Assembly: GCF_029761915.1 (NCBI RefSeq)
Contig: NZ_CP121695.1
Location: 2,819,501-2,883,500 of the forward strand
DNA length: 64,000 nt
Origin: Bradyrhizobium sp. CB1650
Lineage (GTDB): Bacteria; Pseudomonadota; Alphaproteobacteria; Rhizobiales; Xanthobacteraceae
Direction of reading: 5' to 3'
Shown: piece after piece, positions 44,205 through 52,863 of the stretch
How positions within the stretch are numbered: the stretch's first letter is position 1
How the letters are laid out: each line of letters begins with the position of its first letter
Notes under the pieces: model-generated
What the model was told of the DNA's origin: nothing
What the model saw: the letters and a program-made list of their open reading frames with translations, nothing else
The model's database searches: none
Program-made: the position numbers and the translations under genes

Positions 44205-44669
44205 TTGTCCGTGACCACCCCGAAAGGTCCGCAACTCGCAGTGCTGTCCGCCACGGCCGTGGATGAAGCGCCTTCAGCCGCGCAAATCCTCCAGCCCGCC
44301 GGCTGGCCGATGCCGAAGGGCTATGCCAACGGCATGGCCGCGGAAGGCCGCATCGTCGTCACTGGCGGGGTGATCGGCTGGGATGCCGAGGAATGCCTGG
44401 CGGATGGCTTCGTCGCGCAGGTGCATCAGGCGCTGAGCAACATCGCGGCGATCCTCGCCGAGGCCGGCGCGCAGCCCGAGCATCTCGTGCGCCTGACCTG
44501 GTACGTCGTCGACATGGACGAGTACCTCGCGAACCTGAAGGAGCTGGGACAGGTGTACCGGACGATCTTTGGTGCGCACTATCCGGCGATGGCACTGGTC
44601 CAGGTCGTCCGCCTCGTCGAGAAGGCGGCGCGCGTCGAAATCGAAGCCACCGCCGTCGTTCCTCGCTGA
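44205..44669 (+). CDS. RidA (YjgF/YER057c/UK114) family enamine/imine deaminase-like protein
   Basis: 154 residues starting at TTG with AGAAGGA ahead. Core RidA features: GYANGMAAEGRIVVTGGVIGW, a middle ALSNIAAILAEAGAQPEHLVRLTWYVVDMDEY, and the end YPAMALVQVVRLVEKAARVEIEATAV. RidA proteins hydrolyse reactive enamines or imines. After ring reduction of an aminobenzoyl-CoA an enamine/imine must lose ammonia, so the position after the ligase makes chemical sense. The typical Arg near the C-terminus is present in VVRL. Confidence 0.83.
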   Translation: MSVTTPKGPQLAVLSATAVDEAPSAAQILQPAGWPMPKGYANGMAAEGRIVVTGGVIGWDAEECLADGFVAQVHQALSNIAAILAEAGAQPEHLVRLTWYVVDMDEYLANLKELGQVYRTIFGAHYPAMALVQVVRLVEKAARVEIEATAVVPR

Positions 44670-44716
44670 ATTGTACTCAATCGGCGATCGATACCTTGCT
44701 GATCTCGCCGGGCCGA

Positions 44717-45445
44717 TCAGCTTGCCTTGGCGAGGCCATCGTCCTCGGGCGAGTTCAGGTAGATGCCTGACATTGTGTCGACCCAGCAGAGATGGTCGCG
44801 CACCTTCTTCACCCCTGCGACGTTCTCGGCTGCAACCGCTGTGGCCTGGCGGGAACGCTCTTCGGTGATGACGCCGCTGAGATGAACGATGCCGTCGCGG
44901 ACGATGACGTTCAGGCCGAACGGGCACCAATCGTGCTTCTCCATCGCCTCGATGATGCGGTTGCGAATGTGATCGTCGTCCGCCGTCGGATCCGGCACCT
45001 CGCGCGCGAGGCTTGCCACCGCCTGCAACAGGTTGGCGCGAGACACGATGCCGACGAGCTCATCGCCGCGGACCACCGGCAGGCGCCTGACCTTGTTCCG
45101 CTCCATGAGGTCGACGATTTCGGCGAGTGCAGTATCTTCGGTGATGGTCACAGGCGAGGTGGTCATCACCTCCGAAACTTTGCGACCGTGCTCGTGAACG
45201 AAATCGCTGGCCGAGTTTCCGGGGCCGAGGATGAACCGCAGCAAGCCGCGCCGCTTGCGCCCGGTGCCGATCTCGCTACGGCGAATGAAATCCCCCTCCG
45301 ATACAATGCCGACGAGCTTGCCCGCATTGTCGACCACGGTGAGCCCGCTGACATGCCGTTGCAGCATGATGTTCGCTGCCTCGACGATGCTGGTGTCGGG
45401 CGTGACCGAGATGACAGGCCGGATCATGATCTGGTGGGCGCGCAT
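44717..45445 (-). CDS. CBS-pair and BON-domain protein
   Basis: 242 residues: CBS 1 (IMIRPVISVTPDTSIVEAAN; LVGIVSEGDFIRR), a linker with a basic GRKRRGLLRF segment, CBS 2 (VMTTSPVTITEDTALAEIVD; LVGIVSRANLLQA), then a BON domain (DWCPFGLNVIVRDGIVHLSG). CBS pairs bind adenosyl nucleotides and sense energy or redox status. CBS-BON proteins are common stress proteins in rhizobia. Stands alone, convergent with the RidA gene. Confidence 0.88.
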   Translation of the reverse strand: MRAHQIMIRPVISVTPDTSIVEAANIMLQRHVSGLTVVDNAGKLVGIVSEGDFIRRSEIGTGRKRRGLLRFILGPGNSASDFVHEHGRKVSEVMTTSPVTITEDTALAEIVDLMERNKVRRLPVVRGDELVGIVSRANLLQAVASLAREVPDPTADDDHIRNRIIEAMEKHDWCPFGLNVIVRDGIVHLSGVITEERSRQATAVAAENVAGVKKVRDHLCWVDTMSGIYLNSPEDDGLAKAS

Positions 45446-45874
45446 GGCGAACTCCGCAAGTTGAACGAATTCCGATGCGCGGAGTCTAGTTCGGGCAGGA
45501 CGCCCTGATTTGACTCAGGTCAAGCCCACGAAGTCGAGCGATCCCGTTGACCAAGTGTGATGGACGCCTGGCTCGATGCATCCGCTTCGTGCACTCGGTA
45601 GATCTAGGGCGCGGACTCATCTGTAGACACCCCGCGACATGCAAGCGATTTTCGAAGAGCATTGACATGTGGTCGGGTGCTGCCATCTGTCCGGCCTCTG
45701 ATTGTGCAGCGATGCAGCTGCGGGCCTGTATGGGAGTCCGCGGACCGGAACCAAATCATTAACGCGTGCTCCCGACACGATGAGTCCGACTGGTTCTTCC
45801 GGCCCGTCTCGCCGACTGTTGCGCCATACTCTCCTCGACGGACTACACTTCTGACGACCTCAGGCCCGCCAAAA
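45446..45874. other. Intergenic region between the CBS-BON gene and a chimeric IS
   Basis: No frame with protein character. The right end (from about 45836) is probably the edge of the IS110-derived part of the next element. No terminal repeat was identified. Confidence 0.35.
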
Positions 45875-46627
45875 TCACGCTTTGGCTGCGACCGGAGCCC
45901 TATAATTCTTCTGCTTCACAAGTAGCGCCCAAATGATCCGCGCTATTTTGTTAGCAAGTGCGACGGTTACCGGCATGCGAGGCTTGCGAGCCAGCATCTG
46001 TTCGAGCCACGGTCCCTTTGGCGCGCCGCGCTTGCTCGCTTGCACGACGGCGCTGCTACCGATGATGAGGAGGCGCCGAAGCGTGCGTCCGCCCATCTTG
46101 GATGTCCCGCCGAGCTTTTGCTTGCCGCCCGTCGATCTTTGAATAGGCGTTAGACCAAGCCAGGCCGCGAAGTCGCGACCTTTGGCAAAAGTCTCGGCGG
46201 GCGGTGCCAGAGTGGTACTCGCGGTGGCGGAGACCGGGCCAATGCCAGGAATGGTCATCAGCCTGCGCGATACTTTGTCCTCACGAGCAGTCCCGCCTCC
46301 TCGCGAGCGACCCATATCTTGGTGATCGTTGTCCGCGATGCAGGCTCCGTGCTGGTGCACGCGCACGACGGAGGTGTCGATCATCTGCACCGCCGCATCA
46401 TGGTCCGCGGCCAGCGCATCCATGATACGGTGCCATACGCCAGCCTGCCGCCAACGACTATAGCAAGTGGTGCAGGGACCATAGATTTCCGGAAAATCGC
46501 GCCGAGGAGCACCTGAGCGCAAGACCCAGAAGATGCCGTTCAGGACGCACCGGTCAACACGGGGCGGCTTGTTCGGCAGAAGCGCCCGGATGGCGGCCCA
46601 TTCAAAATCCGTGAGTTCATACCGCAT
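45875..46627 (-). pseudogene. Chimeric transposase ORF: IS5-family start fused to IS110-family end
   Basis: One open frame of 250 codons. Residues 1-111 are the start of an IS5-family (IS427-like) transposase: MRYELTDFEWAAIRALLPNK, RSGAPRRDFPEIYGP, TSVVRVHQHGA, HQDMGRSRGG. From about residue 119 the sequence is the C-terminal transposase_20 domain of an IS110-family enzyme: RRLMTIPGIGPVSATA, FAAWLGLTPIQRSTGGKQKLG, and a terminal IARIIWALLVKQ helix. The junction lies at about 46270-46295 with no frame loss. Neither catalytic site is complete, so it should be inactive. Confidence 0.8.
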
Positions 46628-47442
46628 TGGTTCGATGCCCCGGTTTGGACTCTTGAATCACGTCCAAACCGATGCCTTCAACCGGCAAAATCATGTTGCC
46701 GCCCGCGTCGATGTGGCAAGGACCGCCCCCATGCACTGCTGCACCTCGTCCGGCACGTTATAGTCACGCATGACAGTGCGGCTGTCGCGCAGGCCACACG
46801 AGGTCGCCCCTACTGCGGCTGTTCGGTTTGCAGCAAGAGCTGCCGCTCCAATAAGGCGCACAATTGCGGCTAAATATCTCGCCCGGCTCTCGTCGTAGCA
46901 GCGGACGCAATAGTTGCCGCGTCGCTGTCGCGACCGGAGTCACAAGCCGATTTTCTTGCCCCTCGTTTCATGCGAGCTGACACGATTTGCTGCGTCAAAT
47001 GACAGAGGGCGCGTGAATGAAAGGTAGCTCGATAAGATCGAAGATGGGTGGTGCCGAAGCGCGGAGCTTGTATCGCTGAGAATCAGGGTGCATTGGTTGT
47101 GCTAACTGGATTACGCTTACAAAGTCGTGAATTGAGTTTGCCGTTGACCGGCTCATCCTTGTTTTCGAGCAGGTCGTCTCTTGTATGACTTGAGAAATCT
47201 TTTAGAACCGAGCTGACGCGGTCCTCAACGTATTAGTCAGCCTCACCCTGACATCTTTCAGCGCGCTCCGAAGTAATCGCCGTGCTGCTCGTGCGGTCCG
47301 CTACCGCTCATCGAAGTTCCGGCCCGGCACGCGTCCGATCGCAAACATTCGCTTGTTCGCGAGGCACTTTTGATCACGTAAGCTTCTGCGGCATGCAAAA
47401 AGTCAGTCAAGGTGACATTATTGCCAAGTCAAAGCGTTAACG
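46628..47442. other. Intergenic region upstream of the histidine kinase
   Basis: About 800 bases, lower GC toward the right. The left 60 bases contain an inverted pair GTTTGGAC / GTCCAAAC (46646-46672), likely part of the IS5-side end. No gene recognised. The kinase promoter should lie near its right end. Confidence 0.4.
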
Positions 47443-49539
47443 ATGTCCGATCCACGATTGTTGATTCCGCAGGCAAGTTCCTGCCGAAGCATTAGCCATG
47501 CCGGGAGTCTGGTCGCAATTGGAGCGATCTATTTCGCCCTGGCAAAAGGCGGCCTTGCGCTCGCCTCCGTTCATCCCAGCGCAACGCCAATTTGGCCGCC
47601 GACGGGTGTCGCGCTGGCGGCGGTGCTGTTGCGGGGATATCGGATTTGGCCCGCAATTTTTACAGCGGCGATGGTCGCCAATGCCACGACGGCCGGCTCG
47701 GTTGTTACCTCAATTGCTATTGCAACCGGCAACTCTCTCGAAGCGGTCGTTGGCGCCTATCTCATTAATCGATGGTCGGGCGGCTGTAACACATTTTCAG
47801 CGCCAAATTCTGTCGCAAAGTTTGCTCTGATTTGCGTCGTGATCGCGACACCGATCAGCGCAAGCATTGGACTAACCAGCCTGGCAACCGTCGGGTACAT
47901 CGAACCCGAGAATTTCGCTGACGCCTGGATCACATGGTGGCTGGGAGATGCGACCGGCGCGCTGGTGATTACCCCGGTTATTGTGCTTTGGGCCGCAGGC
48001 CACCACTATGCTTTCAGCCGCAATGAGTTTTTGGAGACAGTCAGCGTGCTCGCCACGGCGGCGGTAGTTGGCCTCATTGCTTTCAGCCCCCTGATCGAGC
48101 AAACGCCAGGCCGAGATCCACTGGGTTTTCTTGCGATCGTGCCAATGTTATGGGCGGCACTGCGCCGCGGTCCGCGCGACACCGCAACGGTCGCGCTGGT
48201 GCTTGCGGGCACCACGATTTGGGGGACGCTCATGGGCGGCGGCCCCTTCACGAGCGGAGATCTCAACTCTTCATTCCTGCTGGTGTTGATGTTCTTGATC
48301 AGTATTACCGTTCCAAGCTTGTTGCTCAGCGCCGACGTGGAGGTACGCAAGAAAGCGGAGGAAAGTCTGCGCCGCGCACAGATCGAACTCGAGCGCAAGG
48401 TCGCAGAGCGTACGCAAGAACTGGAGCTCGCCAACGCCGCAAAATCACGCTTTCTTGCCATGGCAAGCCATGATTTGCGGCAGCCATTACATGCACTGGG
48501 CTTGTTCGTTGCCCAGCTGCGCACGCCGCTCAATTCGGGGGAAAGGACAAAGACGATCGAACGGGTCGATGCAGCGCGCAAAGAAATGGATGAAATGTTC
48601 AATTCGCTCCTGGATATCTCCAGGCTCGATGCCGGGATGCTCACTCCGAAAATTACCGAATTCCCAATCGCGCACCTGCTGCAAAAACTTGAGACGACCT
48701 TTAATCAGGCAACGCGAGAAAAAGGCCTACAGCTACGCATTAGGCGAAGTAACGCCTGCGTGCGGAGTGACGCCATGCTGCTCGAACGCATACTGCTCAA
48801 TCTGGTATCCAATGCCGTCCGCTATACGTTGCGGGGCGGGATCATCGTCGGATGCCGTCGGCGCGGCGAAACGTTGCGTATCGAAGTGTGGGATACCGGC
48901 CCCGGTATTCCTGAGGATCAGAAGCAGAACATCTTTGGCGAGTTCTTTCAAGTTCCCGCCCAAGAGCGAAGCCGGTCCGGCGGCCTGGGGCTTGGCCTTG
49001 CCATTGTTGACAGGCTTCGCCTTCTTCTCGGCCATCAAATCGACTTAGCTTCGAGCGTGGGCCGAGGTTCGCGCTTCGCGATCGAGCTTCCGATGGTCGA
49101 TGAATGTGTCACGTCCACCGCGCCCGTTGACTCCCCGTACCCCGGAGCTTTTTCGGCCGAAGGGAAGCTCATTCTTGTTATTGCTGACGCTCCAATGGTG
49201 ACGGAGGGAACGGGCGGATTGCTCGGCAATTGGGGATACTCCGTCCTTACCGCCGGATCCGACGAAGCCGCACTTATGCGAGTTGCTCAGCGCCAACAAC
49301 GCCCCGATCTTATAATCTCGGACTATCATCTTGCGAGCGGAAAGACCGGAATCAGCGCAATTGAACAAATCAATGCGGCGTTTGGTTCCTCAATTCCAGC
49401 TATTCTGATCAGCGGCGATACGGCAGCTGAACCAATACGTGACGCTAACGAGAGAGGATACGTTTTGCTGCACAAGCCTGTTGATCCAATGCGGCTCCGC
49501 GCTGTTATGCACGAACTCTTTAGGGATCATGGAGGATAG
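47443..49539 (+). CDS. MASE1-domain hybrid histidine kinase
   Basis: 698 residues. Residues 20-295 are a MASE1-type membrane sensor with about eight helices (TPIWPPTGVALA near 48; WWLGDATGAL near 165). A coiled linker 300-335 leads to the HisKA domain with phospho-acceptor His343 in ASHDLRQPLHALGLF. HATPase_c motifs: N453/N457, DTGPGIP (484-490), GLGLGLAI. Residues 575-695 form a receiver with Asp627 (ISDYHL) and Lys678 (LHKPV). The acidic pair at the receiver start reads VIADAP, so one acidic residue is missing. It is convergent with a NarL-type regulator 19 bases away. Confidence 0.88.
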   Translation: MSDPRLLIPQASSCRSISHAGSLVAIGAIYFALAKGGLALASVHPSATPIWPPTGVALAAVLLRGYRIWPAIFTAAMVANATTAGSVVTSIAIATGNSLEAVVGAYLINRWSGGCNTFSAPNSVAKFALICVVIATPISASIGLTSLATVGYIEPENFADAWITWWLGDATGALVITPVIVLWAAGHHYAFSRNEFLETVSVLATAAVVGLIAFSPLIEQTPGRDPLGFLAIVPMLWAALRRGPRDTATVALVLAGTTIWGTLMGGGPFTSGDLNSSFLLVLMFLISITVPSLLLSADVEVRKKAEESLRRAQIELERKVAERTQELELANAAKSRFLAMASHDLRQPLHALGLFVAQLRTPLNSGERTKTIERVDAARKEMDEMFNSLLDISRLDAGMLTPKITEFPIAHLLQKLETTFNQATREKGLQLRIRRSNACVRSDAMLLERILLNLVSNAVRYTLRGGIIVGCRRRGETLRIEVWDTGPGIPEDQKQNIFGEFFQVPAQERSRSGGLGLGLAIVDRLRLLLGHQIDLASSVGRGSRFAIELPMVDECVTSTAPVDSPYPGAFSAEGKLILVIADAPMVTEGTGGLLGNWGYSVLTAGSDEAALMRVAQRQQRPDLIISDYHLASGKTGISAIEQINAAFGSSIPAILISGDTAAEPIRDANERGYVLLHKPVDPMRLRAVMHELFRDHGG

Positions 49540-49558
49540 GAGAGACGCCGGGGCAATT

Positions 49559-50221
49559 TTATGATTCAGATTTTGGCGGCAACTCCCAACCCATTTTTCC
49601 TACCTTTATTATCGCCTCGGTACGACTCGCTACACCGAGCGCCTTGAGAACGACCGTGATGTGGTTCTTCACTGTCGGTACTGCCATATTGAGTGTGTTG
49701 GCAATGACTTTGTTGCTTCTTCCCTTCATCAGGAGCGCAAGCACCTCAATCTGCCGATCGGTCAACCCGATACCCTTGAGAGAGTCGTGCGCCGATGTCT
49801 TATCTGTAAGCCGAGGACTCCTCGTTTCCTCCAACATTTGTGAGGGAATGTAAACGCCGCCGGAGAACACCAACTTGATAGCGTTGAGTATAACCTCACG
49901 TTCGGTAGTTTTCGGGATGAAACCCAGAGCGCCAAGTTTGAAAGCGCGCTTGACTGTGTCTTGATCATCCGACGACGAGAGGATGACGATAGCAATGGTC
50001 GCATAGCGCTCACGCAGTTCGCGGAGAACAGAAAAACCGTCTCGATCGGGCAAATTGATATCAAGCAGAATGAGGCTGATGTCCGGATGTTCCTCGACGA
50101 TGCACATTGCCTGATGGCTGTTCGAAGCTTCAAAAATGACTGCTTCTCGGTTCAGTTGCTTCAGAACAGAGTGCAAGGCCTCGCGAATCAATGCGTGATC
50201 GTCGACAATCAGGACCTTCAT
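49559..50221 (-). CDS. NarL/FixJ-family response regulator
   Basis: 220 residues from ATG 50221 (eight residues inside the longest frame). Receiver: Asp7-Asp8 in VLIVDDH, phospho-acceptor Asp54 in LILLDINLPDRDG, Lys104 in GFIPKTT. LuxR-type helix-turn-helix 150-210: LTDRQIEVLALLMKGRSNKVIA and TVKNHITVVLKALG. Phosphorylation should cause dimerisation and DNA binding. Its tail-to-tail position with the hybrid kinase suggests they form one signalling pair. Confidence 0.88.
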   Translation of the reverse strand: MKVLIVDDHALIREALHSVLKQLNREAVIFEASNSHQAMCIVEEHPDISLILLDINLPDRDGFSVLRELRERYATIAIVILSSSDDQDTVKRAFKLGALGFIPKTTEREVILNAIKLVFSGGVYIPSQMLEETRSPRLTDKTSAHDSLKGIGLTDRQIEVLALLMKGRSNKVIANTLNMAVPTVKNHITVVLKALGVASRTEAIIKVGKMGWELPPKSES

Positions 50222-50245
50222 AAAGAGCTCTCCGTCATCCTGCAC

Positions 50246-50800
50246 GGAGATCCAATTTGGAAATCATACACCCACCTTCGGGTCTTTGGCGACACGAAGG
50301 TGGCCGAGGATTGGCTCCCGAACCGCCCATCCGCGATCCCTGACGCGACCCGCGGTCGACCGTAGGCACTCAAGATGGGCGCCGAAGGGCGTTGTGTCAC
50401 ACAGTACAACAGCGAGAAAACCGAGCGCGGACCACGAGGGTCCGCGAGTCGACCCCCCTTGGGCTATGCGCAATGGTGACATGCCTGTGATGTGGCCTGA
50501 GCGACGTCAGATTGACGCCGAGAGCTGCGCGGTACCTTGATCATAGGACCAAGGGATCTCTCAGTGTGGACCTCGGGCTGATTTACAAACTGTGCCGGTT
50601 GACCGATGCTCACTCCACGAACAGCCTCACCGCCAAGAGCTTCTGCCAAGCGCCACCTTACGATCGTTGTCGCAATTGCGGTGATGGCTGGGTTCGGCGT
50701 GAATCAGCTCCAGACTGCGGCGTTGTTATGATTCCGCAGGGTGGCGGGATGTTCTTCTCGGCATTGGCTTTCCCAGCAGGTTCAGAGGGGATTGCAAAAA
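50246..50800. other. Intergenic region, no gene supported
   Basis: Upstream of the response regulator (reverse) and of the small gene at 50801 (forward). Short frames on both strands lack ribosome sites or motifs. Confidence 0.4.
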
Positions 50801-50923
50801 ATGATGATGCTCAAAATTGCTGCTGCTATTGTCGGCGCTCCTACCGCTGGCGGGCTTCTCATCACGCTTGCGCCGAGTTTCAGCGCCGATTTTGCGCTCG
50901 CGGTTATCGCGTGCTTTTCATAG
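50801..50923 (+). CDS. Tiny membrane-associated or secreted protein, 40 aa
   Basis: ATG at 50801 opens MMMLKIAAAIVGAPTAGGLL then ITLAPSFSADFALAVIACFS. A single hydrophobic or signal-like segment is preceded by AGAGGGG. Similar short MLKIAAAIVG-type proteins are frequent in Bradyrhizobium. Function unknown. Confidence 0.5.
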   Translation: MMMLKIAAAIVGAPTAGGLLITLAPSFSADFALAVIACFS

Positions 50924-50998
50924 CCGTGGAGAGCTCGGCTTCTGTCTCCCTTGATCGTTCGTCTTGAAGACTGCTCGCACGCCGGACGGGGCAACCAG

Positions 50999-52411
50999 AT
51001 GCATGATCGAACTGCCACCCCGAGGCCATTGGTAAGCGCGCTGCCGGAGCTGAAAGGTTCCGGCCGCGATCTACGAATTGATGCCTGCCGCGGCATCGCG
51101 CTCTGGTGCATCTTTCTCGATCATGTTCCCAACAACATCGGAAGCTGGCTGACGCTGCGGAACTACGGCTTCAGCGATGCCGCGGAAGTGTTCATGTTCG
51201 TCTCGGGTGTGACCTGCGCACTGGCCTACGGCAAGGTATGGCGCTGCGAGGGCTGGACCGGCCTGATCAGGCGGACGCTGCGGCGAAGCTGGGATATTTA
51301 TGCCGCATTTCTGCTGCTCACGCTCTCCTGTGCGATCTTGGTTTACCTCGCAGGCGGGGACCGTCTTGCTGACGAGAGCAATACGCGCATCCTGTTGGAC
51401 CAGCCAGGCGCGACGCTCCTGCACGCGGCAATCCTGCAATACTGTCCGGTAAATACCGACGTGTTGCCGATCTTCGTGCTTCTTCATCTCTTATTCGCGC
51501 CGCTGCTGTGGCTGCTGCTGCGAGTGCCGAACGTGATGCTCGGCGCCTCGCTGGCGCTCTATGCCCTGGTGCATGTATTCGGCTGGACGATACCGGCGTG
51601 GCCGAGCGGCCACTGGGCGTTCAATCCCCTGGCCTGGCAGCTGCTTGTTGTTCTTGGCGCGTGGTGGATGATCGAAGGCGAGAGAGCGCGGCCATGGGTG
51701 GCGTCGCGCACGGCGCTTGTGCCTGCCGCTCTCTATCTGGTGTTCAGCCTGATCATCGCATTGAGCTGGAGGATCAAACTATTGGACGGAATAGTCCCAC
51801 AGGCGCTGCTGAAACTGTTTTATCCCATGGATAAATCAAATCTCGACCCATTCCGGCTGCTGCATTTTTTGGCCCTTGCGGTTTTGGCGGTATGGTTCGT
51901 GCCTCCCAATCGGCGAGGGCTGACGGCAACGGTGATGCGCGGTGCGATCCTCTGTGGCAAGAACTCGTTGCCGATCTACTGCCTCGGCGTTCTGCTAACG
52001 CTCGCCAGCGTTGCGGCGCTGCTCGATGTCTCGGAAGGGCTGGCGATGCAGATCGCGCTCAGCGTTGCTGGCGTCGTGATGATGATCGTGGCGGCGACGC
52101 TGCTGAACTTGATCAAGAAAAAACCGAGTCAGCAGCTGACCGTCGCAGTGCCTGCGAGTGTGCGCGCCGAGCAAGAAGGCTGGAGCGCCGTCGGCTGGTG
52201 CGCCCGGAGTCGTTTCGCCGAGGGCCACGCGAATTCGGATGGACCGGCGGCCAGAACCTCGTCACCGATTTCCGGTTTGCGGAGAGGCAAGCCGAGCCAG
52301 CTGCCCGACCTGCTAGACGAATTTGGTCGGGCTCGAGGCGGATGGGCGTCGCCGAAGCCTGCAGCCATGGCGGCCAAGGATACGACAGCGACGGTTCCAG
52401 TCGGAATATAG
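50999..52411 (+). CDS. opgC: OpgC-domain membrane protein
   Basis: About 470 residues and about ten membrane helices. The N-terminus RDLRIDACRGIALWCIFLDH (near residue 24) and the FSDAAEVFMFVSGVTCALAY segment mark the OpgC family (acyltransferase_3 superfamily). Members succinylate or otherwise modify osmoregulated periplasmic glucans. Core homology ends near residue 380 (LNLIKKKPSQQL). The remaining 90 or so residues are Ala/Gly/Arg-rich and look like read-through, suggesting the original stop has been lost. ATG at 50999. Confidence 0.82.
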   Translation: MHDRTATPRPLVSALPELKGSGRDLRIDACRGIALWCIFLDHVPNNIGSWLTLRNYGFSDAAEVFMFVSGVTCALAYGKVWRCEGWTGLIRRTLRRSWDIYAAFLLLTLSCAILVYLAGGDRLADESNTRILLDQPGATLLHAAILQYCPVNTDVLPIFVLLHLLFAPLLWLLLRVPNVMLGASLALYALVHVFGWTIPAWPSGHWAFNPLAWQLLVVLGAWWMIEGERARPWVASRTALVPAALYLVFSLIIALSWRIKLLDGIVPQALLKLFYPMDKSNLDPFRLLHFLALAVLAVWFVPPNRRGLTATVMRGAILCGKNSLPIYCLGVLLTLASVAALLDVSEGLAMQIALSVAGVVMMIVAATLLNLIKKKPSQQLTVAVPASVRAEQEGWSAVGWCARSRFAEGHANSDGPAARTSSPISGLRRGKPSQLPDLLDEFGRARGGWASPKPAAMAAKDTTATVPVGI

Positions 52412-52763
52412 CTTTTTTGAGAAGCTGCCCAGAAAGGGGCTCATGACGAGCCTTTCGCGTGGCGTGAAGATCATAGGAGTCTCCTACGAGTCGGCCCGGA
52501 ACGTTTCGGCAAAGACGTCGAGCTGCATAGCGAGGTCATTCCTCAGGTCCGACACATGCCGCTTTCCGACTCGGCCGGTCCGAGCCGCGCGCCCATGATA
52601 ACCAATGTCAAAATCGCGCCCGATCGTTTGGGCGTGGCGCGCGGCCGATGGCATACAGCACATTCCATTGATCCCCGTCATTTTAGGGTTGTTGCGTGGC
52701 AGAGGCTGAACTTTCTAACGGCAGCTTTGCGCTAGTACCTGCCGATCATCGCAATTCCGGTTG
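52412..52763. other. Intergenic region
   Basis: A 65-codon reverse frame (52484-52681) has some protein character at its end but no ribosome site. No other structure recognised. Confidence 0.3.
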
Positions 52764-52860
52764 TGGCCCTGAGCCGGACAACGCAACGGCCGCTGTCATG
52801 TCGGGCTGGCTGCGGGAAACCGGACTCCGCAGGATCGTTGGGCTGACTGCCACTTTTGAC
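52764..52860 (+). repeat. 97-base direct repeat, left copy
   Basis: Matches 55527-55622 with a handful of substitutions and one missing base; shared blocks include TGCGGGAAACCGGACTCCGC and AGGATCGTTGGG. It ends four bases before the proposed IS1182 left end. Confidence 0.8.
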
Positions 52861-52863
52861 CCT

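Noticed and set aside
52484..52681. 65-codon reverse frame ending NDLAMQLDVFAETFRADS
   Set aside because: The end looks protein-like, but there is no ribosome site and no family match; kept only as a note.
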